Shown here in pieces: positions 1 through 7,311 of a stretch of DNA of 64,000 nt. The notes under the pieces are model-generated. The model was given only the letters and a program-made list of their open reading frames with translations. It ran no database searches and was not told the origin of the DNA. The DNA lies in NCBI GenBank assembly GCA_035633215.1, contig DASQFI010000054.1, forward strand, positions 124,001 through 188,000. The letters run 5' to 3'. This DNA is from DASQFI01 sp035633215. GTDB taxonomy: Bacteria > Acidobacteriota > Vicinamibacteria > Vicinamibacterales > SCN-69-37. The position numbers were made by a program, and so were the translations under genes. Position 1 is the stretch's first letter. The number at the start of each line of letters is the position of its first letter.

Positions 1-73
1 CTGATGATCGAACTCACTGAGTCCATGCAAGGCGGACCACCGACGACAACTACTCTGGTTCACAAGAAACGTT

Positions 74-709
74 CTACTTGAACGCGGCGCCGACCGACAG
101 CACAAGAATGCGCTTGCGCTCCCGACCAGGATTCGTCAGGGTCGTGAGCGCCGGTTTCGTCTCGTAGAACCGCAGGTCGAAGCAGAACGCGAGATGTCGC
201 GAAGTGAACCACCGCGCGCCGCCGCCGAAGTTCAACGTCATGTCGCGCGCCGGACTGACTTGCGGCGCCTCCGCTCCCAGGAACGTCTCGAAAAGCAGCG
301 GCCCCATGCCCGCGCTGATGTAGCTCCACCCGTCGCGATGGCCGAAGTTGAAGGACAGCTGTCCCGCGAGGCTTTGCAGACGACGCTCGATCTGCGGTCC
401 CAGCGGCAGCCCCTCGGCGTCCACCGGCTGCGATCGTCCGCGTGCGAGCAGCCCCTCGCCGCCGAGCCCCAGCGCGAAACGCTGCCGTCGAATCGGATAG
501 AACGTCAGGCCGATTGCCCCGCCGAGCGCCCGCTTCGGCAGAGATTCGGGATCGATCGCGAGGTCCTCGGCCGTCACCGGATCCTGGCCAAGTCCGGCGA
601 AGAACCCGCGCACGTCGATCACGAACGGTGGAATCGGCTGTTGAATCTGGGCAAGCGCGGGTGACGTTGCGAGCAGAACGAACAGAAGGCTCAGGGACGC
701 AGAACGCAT
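74..709 (-). CDS. Secreted outer-membrane beta-barrel-like protein, function unknown
   Basis: A 211-residue protein with a clear Sec signal peptide: Arg near the start, a Leu/Val-rich core and cleavage after ALA at about residue 20. The mature part alternates polar and hydrophobic residues in short strands (for example LSFNFGHRDGWSYISAGMG and LRFYETK) separated by charged turns, and ends with a strand of the VLSVGAAF type. This pattern fits a small outer-membrane beta-barrel. I recognise no specific family. It is transcribed away from the dehydratase gene at 837, and the space between them holds a palindromic repeat. The start at 709 gives the complete signal peptide. Function unknown; the barrel assignment is an inference from residue pattern only. 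Confidence 0.6.
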   Translation of the reverse strand: MRSASLSLLFVLLATSPALAQIQQPIPPFVIDVRGFFAGLGQDPVTAEDLAIDPESLPKRALGGAIGLTFYPIRRQRFALGLGGEGLLARGRSQPVDAEGLPLGPQIERRLQSLAGQLSFNFGHRDGWSYISAGMGPLLFETFLGAEAPQVSPARDMTLNFGGGARWFTSRHLAFCFDLRFYETKPALTTLTNPGRERKRILVLSVGAAFK

Positions 710-739
710 TCAGTCGATTGTATCGAGCCAGACCCATAT

Positions 740-823
740 GTAGGGCGGATTGGTTCCCAAATCCGCCCCCGCGGATTTGAAAACCAATCCGCCCCCGCGG
801 ATTTGAAAACCAATCCGCCCTAC
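740..823. repeat. Palindromic TAGGGCGGATTGG element with internal 26-bp direct repeat
   Basis: The ends GTAGGGCGGATTGGTT (740-755) and AACCAATCCGCCCTAC (808-823) are perfect 16-bp inverted repeats. Inside, a 26-bp unit at 765-790 is repeated exactly at 791-816. Partial relatives occur at 1794-1820 and 56631-56693. The element lies 14 bp before the dehydratase start, so it could form a long hairpin in its leader. It looks like a small non-coding mobile repeat or REP-like element. Confidence 0.75.
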
Positions 824-836
824 GTACAATCTCCCA

Positions 837-1796
837 ATGCTCGTCTCGCTCGAGGCCATCCGGCAAGCCGCCGGAAGAATCAGCACCATCGCGCACCGGA
901 CGCCAATTCTGGATTTGTCCGAGGTCGCCGGCCGTCCCCTCTTCGTGAAATGCGAGTCGCACCAGCCGGGTGGCGCGTTCAAGATTCGCGGCGCGACGAA
1001 CATGCTCAAGCGCCTGCCTGCCGATGCGCTTCGGCGAGGCGTCATCACGTACTCGTCGGGCAACCATGGGCAGGCGGTGGCGCTCGCGGCCTCGCGGCTC
1101 GGCGGCCGAGCCGTCATCGTGATGCCGACCACGGCCCCGGCGGTGAAAGTTGCCGGCGTGAAGCGTTGGGGCGCCGAGGTCATTCAGGAGGGCACGACGT
1201 CGATCGAACGCCGGACGCGCGCGGAAGCGGAGGCTGAGGCGCGCGGGCTGACGATGGTTCCGCCCTTCGACCATGAATGGATCATCGAAGGGCAGGGGAC
1301 GTGCGGTCTCGAGATTCTCGAGCAGCTACCGGACGCGGCCGTGGTCGTCGCGCCAGTGGGCGGCGGCGGGCTGATCTCGGGCGTCGCCGCGGCCATCAAG
1401 CTCTCGCGGCCCGACGTGCGCGTCGTCGGCGTCGAGCCCGCGGGCGCTGCGAAGATGACCGCATCATTGAAAGCCGGCCATCCGGTGACGCTCCCGAGGA
1501 CCGACACCATCGCCGACGGCCTGATGCCCGTCCGGCCCGGCGATCTCACGTTCGAGCACGTGAAGGCGTTCGTCGATCAAGTCGTGACCGTTGACGACGA
1601 GCGGATCGCGCGCGCCGCGCTCTGGCTGTTCCATGAAGCCAAGCAGGTCATTGAACCGAGCGGCGCGGCGACCGTGGCCGCCGTCCTCTGGCCCACGGGC
1701 GACGGGCCGCACACGGACCGATCGAAGAAGGTGGTCGCGATTCTGAGCGGCGGCAACGTCGCGCCCGAAACGCTCGCGGGGTTGCATCACGCGTAG
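837..1796 (+). CDS. Threonine/serine dehydratase family, PLP-dependent (fold type II)
   Basis: A 319-residue cytoplasmic enzyme expected to deaminate L-threonine or L-serine to a 2-oxoacid and ammonia. The PLP Schiff-base lysine is K49 in GGAFKIRGA; the substrate loop SSGNHGQA lies at 73-80; the phosphate-binding glycine loop GGGGL lies at about 175-179. The length matches the short catabolic type without a C-terminal ACT regulatory domain, so allosteric control by isoleucine is not expected. Serine/threonine racemases share this architecture, so racemase activity cannot be excluded from sequence. The gene stands alone between two repeats, and its TAG stop is the first part of the downstream repeat fragment. 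Confidence 0.88.
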   Translation: MLVSLEAIRQAAGRISTIAHRTPILDLSEVAGRPLFVKCESHQPGGAFKIRGATNMLKRLPADALRRGVITYSSGNHGQAVALAASRLGGRAVIVMPTTAPAVKVAGVKRWGAEVIQEGTTSIERRTRAEAEAEARGLTMVPPFDHEWIIEGQGTCGLEILEQLPDAAVVVAPVGGGGLISGVAAAIKLSRPDVRVVGVEPAGAAKMTASLKAGHPVTLPRTDTIADGLMPVRPGDLTFEHVKAFVDQVVTVDDERIARAALWLFHEAKQVIEPSGAATVAAVLWPTGDGPHTDRSKKVVAILSGGNVAPETLAGLHHA

Positions 1797-1820
1797 GCCG
1801 GATTGGTCTCTAAATCCGGC
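1794..1820. repeat. Half copy of TAGGGCGGATTGG-type element overlapping a stop codon
   Basis: The sequence starts TAGGCCGGATTGGT and folds back to AAATCCGG, matching the left half of the element at 740-823 with a few changes. The TAG stop codon of the dehydratase is the first triplet of this fragment. It probably is a degenerate copy. Confidence 0.5.
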
Positions 1821-1829
1821 GACGATCTC

Positions 1830-3671
1830 TCATTTCTTGATCGGCAAATCGTCCCGGTTTCCCCACTCCTCCCAGGCGCCGTAGTAATTGCGCAGCTTGT
1901 TGTAGCCCAGAAGGTGCATGACGAAGATGTCATGCGAGGCGCGCATGCCGACCTGGCAATACACGATCACTTCCGCCTCCGACGGGATCCCGCGATCGGC
2001 GTAGAGCCGTCTGAGATCGTCGGCCGACTTGAATGTCTTGAGCTCGGGATCGAGCGCGTCCTCCCAGTACACCGGAATCGAAGACGGGATCGCGCCGCCG
2101 CGCTTGATGCCGCGCAGGTCGCGTCCCTCGATTTCGTTCGGCGTGCGGGCGTCCACGATCTTCACGCCCGGCTTGGCGATCGCGGCGACGACGTCATCCG
2201 CGGTGGCGAGCCAGCGCGGACTCGCCTTCGCGATGAACAACGAAGGCGCCATGCGCGTCGGCGCGGTGGCGGTCGGGCGATTCTCCTTCGTCCACTTGGT
2301 CCAGCCACCGTTCAGAAGCGCGACGTTGGTGTGTCCGAAGTAGTTGAGGATCCACCAGAGGCGCGCTGCATAGATCCCGCCTCGCTCGTCGTACGCCACG
2401 ACGCGCGTGCGGTTCGAGATGCCGAGCTTGTTGATCAGCGCCTCGAACTCGGCAACCGTCGGCAGAAACGCCGGCGGGCTTTTCGGATTCCGAATCGCCG
2501 CGTTGTCGAGGTGCACCGCCCCGGGAATGTGGCTCGTCGCATACCCGCTGGGCCGCAGATCGACGACGCGGACCGTACGGTCCGTGAGATGCGCGGCCAG
2601 CCAGTTCGTCTCGACGATCAGATCGGGCCGGGCGTAGCGGCTTGGCGGCAGGACCAGGCCGCCTGTCTGAGGCGCGGCCATGAGCGGCGCGGCCGACGCC
2701 GGCCGCGCCTGGAGCCCGCGGACCGCGCCGAGAATCATCCGGTTCACCGCCGCCAGCGACAGCCCGCCCTCATCCTTCGCCGGAATCGTCGCGAAGCCGA
2801 TCGCGGACGCCTTCGGGTACTTGCTGAAGATCATCTCGAAGAGCTTCGCGAGCTGCTGGCTCGTCGGGCCGTTCGGGACTTTATTCTGATGCGCCATGAC
2901 CTCGGGCGGATCGAGCACGTCCATGTCGATGTGCACGTAGATCTTGTCCGTGAGCCGGCTCAGTCGATCGAGCTGTCGCGTGACTGCCGGCGAGATCGTG
3001 CGCAGGTCGTCCACCGTGAGCTGCTCGATCTTCGACTTGTTCAGGAGGTCTTGTTCGAGCGGATCGGTGAGCCGCACGCCGCCCATGACGACGTGCTCGT
3101 CCTTGAGCGGCGGATCGAGCCCGGCATCCTGGCGCATGACACTCAGACAGCGTCCGGTCGCCACGGCGACGGGCATGCCGCCCAGCGATCCGCTGCGCGT
3201 CGTCTCCGGCGTGTTGAAATCGGGATGCGCGTCGAGCCAGAGCAGGCCGACCTTGAGCGGCGTCTTCGTCGGGCCGGAGGCTTGCAGGCCGGCCACCATG
3301 CCGGGCATCGAGGGGCACGTGCCGAGGAGACCGACGTTGAAATACCCGTCGCGCACGTTTGCGGCGACGGTGCGCCCGAGGTGACCCAGCGCGAAGCCGA
3401 GGCGCTTCCAGCCGCCGTACTCAGGCTCCTGTTCTGCGGTCAGCTTGATCGCGTTGACGCGGACAGTTGCGCCGAGCCCGGCCAGCGCCTGCTGAATTCC
3501 GCCTTCGGCCATCGTCGTGGGGCCGGTCGACGTGCCGTTCGGCACGAACGGTTGCTTGACGAGTGCGACGCGCAGCCGGCCGCCCGCGTCCGTGAACTGC
3601 GCGGACGGCGACGCCATCGCCGCCGACGTCGCGAGGAGCAGAAACGCCGCCCGGATCGAAAGAGATTTCAT
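1830..3671 (-). CDS. Secreted ureohydrolase (arginase/agmatinase fold) fused to a double rhodanese
   Basis: A 613-residue fusion. Residues 1-25 form a Sec signal peptide, so the ATG at 3671 is preferred over an upstream in-frame ATG at 3737. Residues about 30-325 are a ureohydrolase domain: DAHPDFN (147-153) and HIDMDVLDP (247-255) carry Asp and His metal ligands. The usual first ligand motif GGxHS is replaced by GTCPS (117-121), so the first histidine is missing. Residues about 345-465 and 485-606 are two rhodanese domains. The first has Asp428 where the catalytic Cys would be and should be inactive. The second has Cys572 in the loop CQVGMRAS, as in active thiosulfate or 3-mercaptopyruvate sulfurtransferases. 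An export location suggests periplasmic or extracellular sulfur or guanidino chemistry; the substrates are unknown. Confidence 0.8.
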   Translation of the reverse strand: MKSLSIRAAFLLLATSAAMASPSAQFTDAGGRLRVALVKQPFVPNGTSTGPTTMAEGGIQQALAGLGATVRVNAIKLTAEQEPEYGGWKRLGFALGHLGRTVAANVRDGYFNVGLLGTCPSMPGMVAGLQASGPTKTPLKVGLLWLDAHPDFNTPETTRSGSLGGMPVAVATGRCLSVMRQDAGLDPPLKDEHVVMGGVRLTDPLEQDLLNKSKIEQLTVDDLRTISPAVTRQLDRLSRLTDKIYVHIDMDVLDPPEVMAHQNKVPNGPTSQQLAKLFEMIFSKYPKASAIGFATIPAKDEGGLSLAAVNRMILGAVRGLQARPASAAPLMAAPQTGGLVLPPSRYARPDLIVETNWLAAHLTDRTVRVVDLRPSGYATSHIPGAVHLDNAAIRNPKSPPAFLPTVAEFEALINKLGISNRTRVVAYDERGGIYAARLWWILNYFGHTNVALLNGGWTKWTKENRPTATAPTRMAPSLFIAKASPRWLATADDVVAAIAKPGVKIVDARTPNEIEGRDLRGIKRGGAIPSSIPVYWEDALDPELKTFKSADDLRRLYADRGIPSEAEVIVYCQVGMRASHDIFVMHLLGYNKLRNYYGAWEEWGNRDDLPIKK

Positions 3672-3672
3672 G

Positions 3673-3697
3673 ATCGTGTCCTGGAAACTGACACGAT
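3673..3697. promoter_or_regulatory. Dyad ATCGTGTC-N9-GACACGAT covering the ribosome-binding region of the fusion gene
   Basis: Perfect 8-bp inverted repeats at 3673-3680 and 3690-3697 lie directly upstream of the ATG at 3671 (minus strand). The only purine-rich ribosome-binding candidate (AGGA) falls inside this dyad. It could be an operator for a dimeric repressor or an RNA hairpin that hides the ribosome-binding site. Confidence 0.4.
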
Positions 3698-3773
3698 GAC
3701 ACGGACGTGACGCCTTCTCAAGACGCTCAGCTGGCACGAATCGGCTAGCTGGGGATCGCAGGAAGTCGCCCTC

Positions 3774-5195
3774 TCAGGTTCCTTTCTCCAGCAGGTCCCT
3801 GGCGACTACGAGCCCTTCCTCGAGCGTGCGCACGTCGCCATCGAGCTGCCGCTCGTAGACGCGCTTGAGGAGATCGCCCATGGCCGGACCGGGCGTGACG
3901 CCGAGATCGATCAGGTGCCGTCCCATGACGAGCGGGGACGGCGCGGCGTGCTCGACGCCGAGCGCACGCGCGCGCTCGAGAAACCAATCCATGGCGGAGC
4001 AGTCGAACGACCCCGATCGTCCATGGCAGTCCGCCTTGGCGAAGCGCGCGAGCAGCTCGAGATCGACCTTCAGCGCGAGGCGGCGAAACGCGCCGTCGCT
4101 CACCGGCGTCAACGCCTTCCGAAACGCACTCGGCTTCAGGTGATGCGCGACGAGTCCCAGGACGGCGCGCCGGACGTCGTAGCCGTCGAGCGAATGGACG
4201 TTCAGCCGGTCGAGCAGCCGGGTCGCCGGCGCCACGCCGCCCTCCTCGTGTCCAGGCGACCGAATTCGCCCGTCGATGACGGCCGTCGTCTCCGGCTTGC
4301 CGAGGTCGTGGCAGAGCGCGCCCAGCATCATCGCCACGGCCGGACCGCGACCGAGATCGTCGATGTGTGCGCGTGCTTCGTCGACGACCATCAGCGTGTG
4401 CACCCAGACGTTGCCTTCCGGGTGCCACTCCGGCTCCTGCGGGCAGCCAACGAGTGCCTGGAGCTCGGGCCAGAGCCGTGAGACGACGCCGAGGTCCAAC
4501 GCGAGCGCCAGGCCGATCGACGGCCGGCGCGCCTGCAACAGGAGTTTCTCGACTTCGCCCCAAATCCGCTCTGCCGGGAGATCGTCGAGCGGGATCGACC
4601 GGCAGATCGATCGGGTCTCCTCGGGCACCTCGAGCTCGAATCGTGCCGCGAACTGCAGCGCGCGGAGGACGCGCAGGCTGTCGTCGCCGAACGTGTTCGG
4701 GTCGACCACTCGGAGGCGGCGCTCCTCGAGATCGCGGCGCCCGTCGAACGGATCGACGATCTCGTTCGTGAGCGGGTCGCGCGAGATCGCGTTGATCCTG
4801 AAGTCGCGGCGCCGGGCCGCCTCCTCGAACGACAGATCCGGATCGCCCTCGACGAGGAAGCCCTTGTGCCCGCGGCCCGATTTGGATTCCCGGCGGGGCA
4901 GCGCGACGTCGATCGCGTCCTGCCGCAGCCGGACGTCGGATGGCTCGCCGGATCCGTTCGGCGCCACGACCTTGAAGACCGCGAAGCTCTCGCCGACCGT
5001 TTCCACATGGCCGAGCCGCTCGAGCAGGGGACGCAGGCGATCGGCCGCGAGGCCGAAGACTTCCAGATCGAGATCCTTGGGCGGCAGGCCCATCAGATCG
5101 TCGCGGACCCAGCCGCCAACGAGCAGGGCGCGGCCCCCGGCCTCACGCACCGCCGTCGCGATCGCGCGCGCGAGAGAAAGGACCTCCGAGGTCAT
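3774..5195 (-). CDS. cca: CCA tRNA nucleotidyltransferase with HD domain
   Basis: A 473-residue cytoplasmic enzyme that adds or repairs the 3' CCA end of tRNAs using CTP and ATP. The class II nucleotidyltransferase head is clear: LLVGGWVRD (25-32) followed by the metal-binding DLD (41-43), then the RRDFRINAI and FGDDSLRVLRALQFAARF motifs of the neck and body. An HD phosphohydrolase domain follows, with LCHDLGKP near residue 295, so the protein is of the multifunctional CCA type. Its ATG overlaps the TGA of the upstream dehydrogenase gene by 4 bp (ATGA), so the two are translationally coupled. The start codon lies inside a perfect 18-bp stem (see 5181-5232). Confidence 0.9.
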   Translation of the reverse strand: MTSEVLSLARAIATAVREAGGRALLVGGWVRDDLMGLPPKDLDLEVFGLAADRLRPLLERLGHVETVGESFAVFKVVAPNGSGEPSDVRLRQDAIDVALPRRESKSGRGHKGFLVEGDPDLSFEEAARRRDFRINAISRDPLTNEIVDPFDGRRDLEERRLRVVDPNTFGDDSLRVLRALQFAARFELEVPEETRSICRSIPLDDLPAERIWGEVEKLLLQARRPSIGLALALDLGVVSRLWPELQALVGCPQEPEWHPEGNVWVHTLMVVDEARAHIDDLGRGPAVAMMLGALCHDLGKPETTAVIDGRIRSPGHEEGGVAPATRLLDRLNVHSLDGYDVRRAVLGLVAHHLKPSAFRKALTPVSDGAFRRLALKVDLELLARFAKADCHGRSGSFDCSAMDWFLERARALGVEHAAPSPLVMGRHLIDLGVTPGPAMGDLLKRVYERQLDGDVRTLEEGLVVARDLLEKGT

Positions 5196-5232
5196 TTTTT
5201 GTCACCATCACCAGAAAATGACCTCGGAGGTC
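5181..5232. promoter_or_regulatory. Perfect 18-bp inverted repeat enclosing the cca start codon
   Basis: The arms GACCTCCGAGGTCATTTT (5181-5198) and AAAATGACCTCGGAGGTC (5215-5232) are exact reverse complements with a 16-nt loop. The stop codon of the dehydrogenase and the start codon of cca lie in one arm. Each arm also holds a smaller palindrome GACCTCSGAGGTC. In mRNA this would form a strong hairpin that closes off the cca start unless ribosomes arriving from the upstream gene open it. Confidence 0.6.
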
Positions 5233-6016
5233 TTCGCCCACGCGCATACTTCTGCATCAGCCGATCCGCGCGGGCGGGCGCGACGACCGAGAGCACCGCG
5301 AGCCACCACGCTTTCCGATACAGGTACACCTCGGCCTGCGGCGAGACGATGCACTCGACGATGGCGGCGGCGACCTCGCCCACGGTTTGCCTCGGCCCGT
5401 CGACTTCGGCGGCATGGCCGAAATCGCGAATCATGCTGCTGTGAAACTCTGTGGGCGTGGAGATGGGATAGACGATCGACGCCCGGAGATTCGTCTCCAG
5501 GAACTCCGTACGCAGGCCTTCGATGAATCCGACCTGCGCGGCTTTGGTCGCCGAGTACAGGCTCATGCCGCCAACGCCGCGGCGGCCCGCCACGGACGAC
5601 ACGGCGATCACATGCCCGAATCCCTGCCGGACGAAGACCGCATGGGCCGCGTGCGCGGCGTAAATCGTTCCGAGGACGTTGACGTCCACCAGCCGGCGGG
5701 CGATCGCGGGTGTCGTCTCGGCGAGCGTGCCGTGGAACCCGATGCCCGCATTGCAGATCATGACGTCGAGGCGCCCGAGCGCCTCGACCGTTCGCGCCAC
5801 GAACGCGCGCATGTCCGCGTCGCTCGTCACGTCACTGGGCACGGCGAGTGCGCGGCCGCCCTGCGCGGTCACTGTCGCGGCAGTCTCGTTCAGCCGATCC
5901 GCGCGGCGCGCCGACAGCGCAACCGCCGCGCCCTCTTTCGCGCACAGTTCCGCCGTCGCCCGGCCGATGCCCGCCGACGCGCCCGTGATCGCTACCACCC
6001 GGCCGGACAAACGCAT
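5192..6016 (-). CDS. Short-chain dehydrogenase/reductase (SDR)
   Basis: A 274-residue classical SDR. The cofactor loop TGASAGIGRA lies near the N-terminus, NAG (in CNAGIGFHG) stabilises the central sheet, and the catalytic tetrad is visible as Ser in VSSVAGRRG followed by YSATK. The substrate is not predictable; similar proteins act on acyl or sugar alcohols and ketones. The C-terminal tail (RSFSGDGDKK) is encoded in the inverted repeat that also holds the start of cca, with which it overlaps by 4 bp. Its 5' side faces the heptamer array at 6034-6154, shared with the divergent M20 peptidase gene. Confidence 0.85.
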   Translation of the reverse strand: MRLSGRVVAITGASAGIGRATAELCAKEGAAVALSARRADRLNETAATVTAQGGRALAVPSDVTSDADMRAFVARTVEALGRLDVMICNAGIGFHGTLAETTPAIARRLVDVNVLGTIYAAHAAHAVFVRQGFGHVIAVSSVAGRRGVGGMSLYSATKAAQVGFIEGLRTEFLETNLRASIVYPISTPTEFHSSMIRDFGHAAEVDGPRQTVGEVAAAIVECIVSPQAEVYLYRKAWWLAVLSVVAPARADRLMQKYARGRRPPRSFSGDGDKK

Positions 6017-6033
6017 GACGATGGATCATAGTC

Positions 6034-6154
6034 AACTTAGAACTGAGAACTGAGAACTGAGAACTCAGAACTTCGGAGGGCTGGCCACGATGCGGACGAC
6101 GAGCCATGACAGTATGCTCTTAAGTTCTTAGTTCTGAGTTCTCAGTTCTAAGTT
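6034..6154. repeat. Convergent heptamer array, AACTNAG family (copy 1)
   Basis: The left arm 6034-6073 reads as five consecutive AACTNAG words plus AACTT, with N = T, G, G, G, C. After a 48-nt spacer beginning CGGAGG, the right arm 6122-6154 is the same word inverted, four words with N = T, G, C, A. The fourth base is free while the others are constant. It lies between divergent genes. Other copies are at 13258, 36204 and 44907. Confidence 0.85.
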
Positions 6155-6167
6155 GCACCGTTCACCC

Positions 6168-7298
6168 ATGGATCCTCTCCCCGTTCTCCGCGACCTCGTC
6201 GCCGTCAACTCGATCAATCCGTCGCTCGTGCCTGGCGCGCCTGGTGAAGGCGCGGTGGGCGAGGTCGCGGCCGCGGCGATGGCGCGCGCCGGTCTCGACG
6301 TCGTGTTTCAGGACGCTGCGCCGGGCCGGCGGAACGTGATCGGCGTGCTCAACGGATCGCAGGCCGGCCCCGCCGTGATGTTCTGCGGGCACATCGACAC
6401 GGTGGGTGTCGAGGGCATGAAGGATCCGTTCGTGCCTCGCGTCGAGGGCGGCCGGATGTACGGTCGCGGCGCGCAGGACATGAAGGGCGGCGTGGCCGCG
6501 ATGATTGCGGCGGCCGGCGTGCTCGCCCACGACTGGCCGCGCGGCCGGCTCATCGTCGCCGCCGTCGTCGACGAGGAGTACATGAGCATCGGGGCAGAGG
6601 CGCTGGTGCGCGAGTGGCGCGCCGATGCCGCGATCGTCACCGAGCCGACGGACCTCCAGATGGCGGTCGGGCACAAGGGTTTTGCGTGGGTCGAAGTCGT
6701 CACGCGCGGGCGCGCCGCGCACGGCAGCCGGCCCGCCGAGGGACGTGACGCGATCGCGCGAATGGGGCGCGTGCTCGTCTCCCTCGAAGCCCGCGATCGT
6801 GAATTGCGCGGGCGCACGCCCGCGCCGTTTCAAGGCACGGGATCGATGCACGCGTCGATCATCACCGGCGGCCGCGAGCTGAGCAGTTATCCGGACTCGT
6901 GCACGCTGCAGATGGAGCGCCGCACCGTCAGCGGCGAGGACGAAGCCGTGGTCGCGACGGAAATGGAAGAGGTGCTCGCGCGGCTCCGCCGGGAAGATCC
7001 GGAGTTCGAAGGCAGCGCGCGGTTGACGGGCTATCGCTCCTCGTATTGCCTCGACCCGTCGCACCGGCTGCCGCAGGCGCTCGGCCAGGCCCTCGATCAG
7101 GCGGGTCGATCGCGCGATCCGGTCGGCATGTCGTTCTGGACCGATGCCGCCCTTCTCGCCGGCGCCGGCATTCCCTCGATTCTGTTCGGGCCCGGCGGCG
7201 CGGGCCTGCACAGCACCGTCGAATACGTCAACGTCGACGACGTCTACGCGTGCCGGGACATTCTCTGCAAGACCGTCGAACGGCTGATGACGGCGTAG
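6168..7298 (+). CDS. M20 family metallopeptidase / deacylase (ArgE/DapE type)
   Basis: A 376-residue cytoplasmic di-zinc hydrolase. The metal and catalytic motifs are in order: HIDTVG, GRGAQDMKGG with the bridging Asp, VDEEYMS with the general-base Glu pair, TEPTDLQ, and a late GLHSTVEYV that supplies the last His ligand. The region between, from HKGFAWVEV, is the dimerisation lid domain. Family members remove N-acetyl or N-succinyl groups from amino acids (ArgE, DapE) or cleave dipeptides; the substrate cannot be fixed here. The ATG at 6168 is chosen because an alternative TTG at 6153 lies inside the heptamer repeat. Confidence 0.85.
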   Translation: MDPLPVLRDLVAVNSINPSLVPGAPGEGAVGEVAAAAMARAGLDVVFQDAAPGRRNVIGVLNGSQAGPAVMFCGHIDTVGVEGMKDPFVPRVEGGRMYGRGAQDMKGGVAAMIAAAGVLAHDWPRGRLIVAAVVDEEYMSIGAEALVREWRADAAIVTEPTDLQMAVGHKGFAWVEVVTRGRAAHGSRPAEGRDAIARMGRVLVSLEARDRELRGRTPAPFQGTGSMHASIITGGRELSSYPDSCTLQMERRTVSGEDEAVVATEMEEVLARLRREDPEFEGSARLTGYRSSYCLDPSHRLPQALGQALDQAGRSRDPVGMSFWTDAALLAGAGIPSILFGPGGAGLHSTVEYVNVDDVYACRDILCKTVERLMTA

Positions 7299-7311
7299 AG
7301 ACCGCGGCTCG

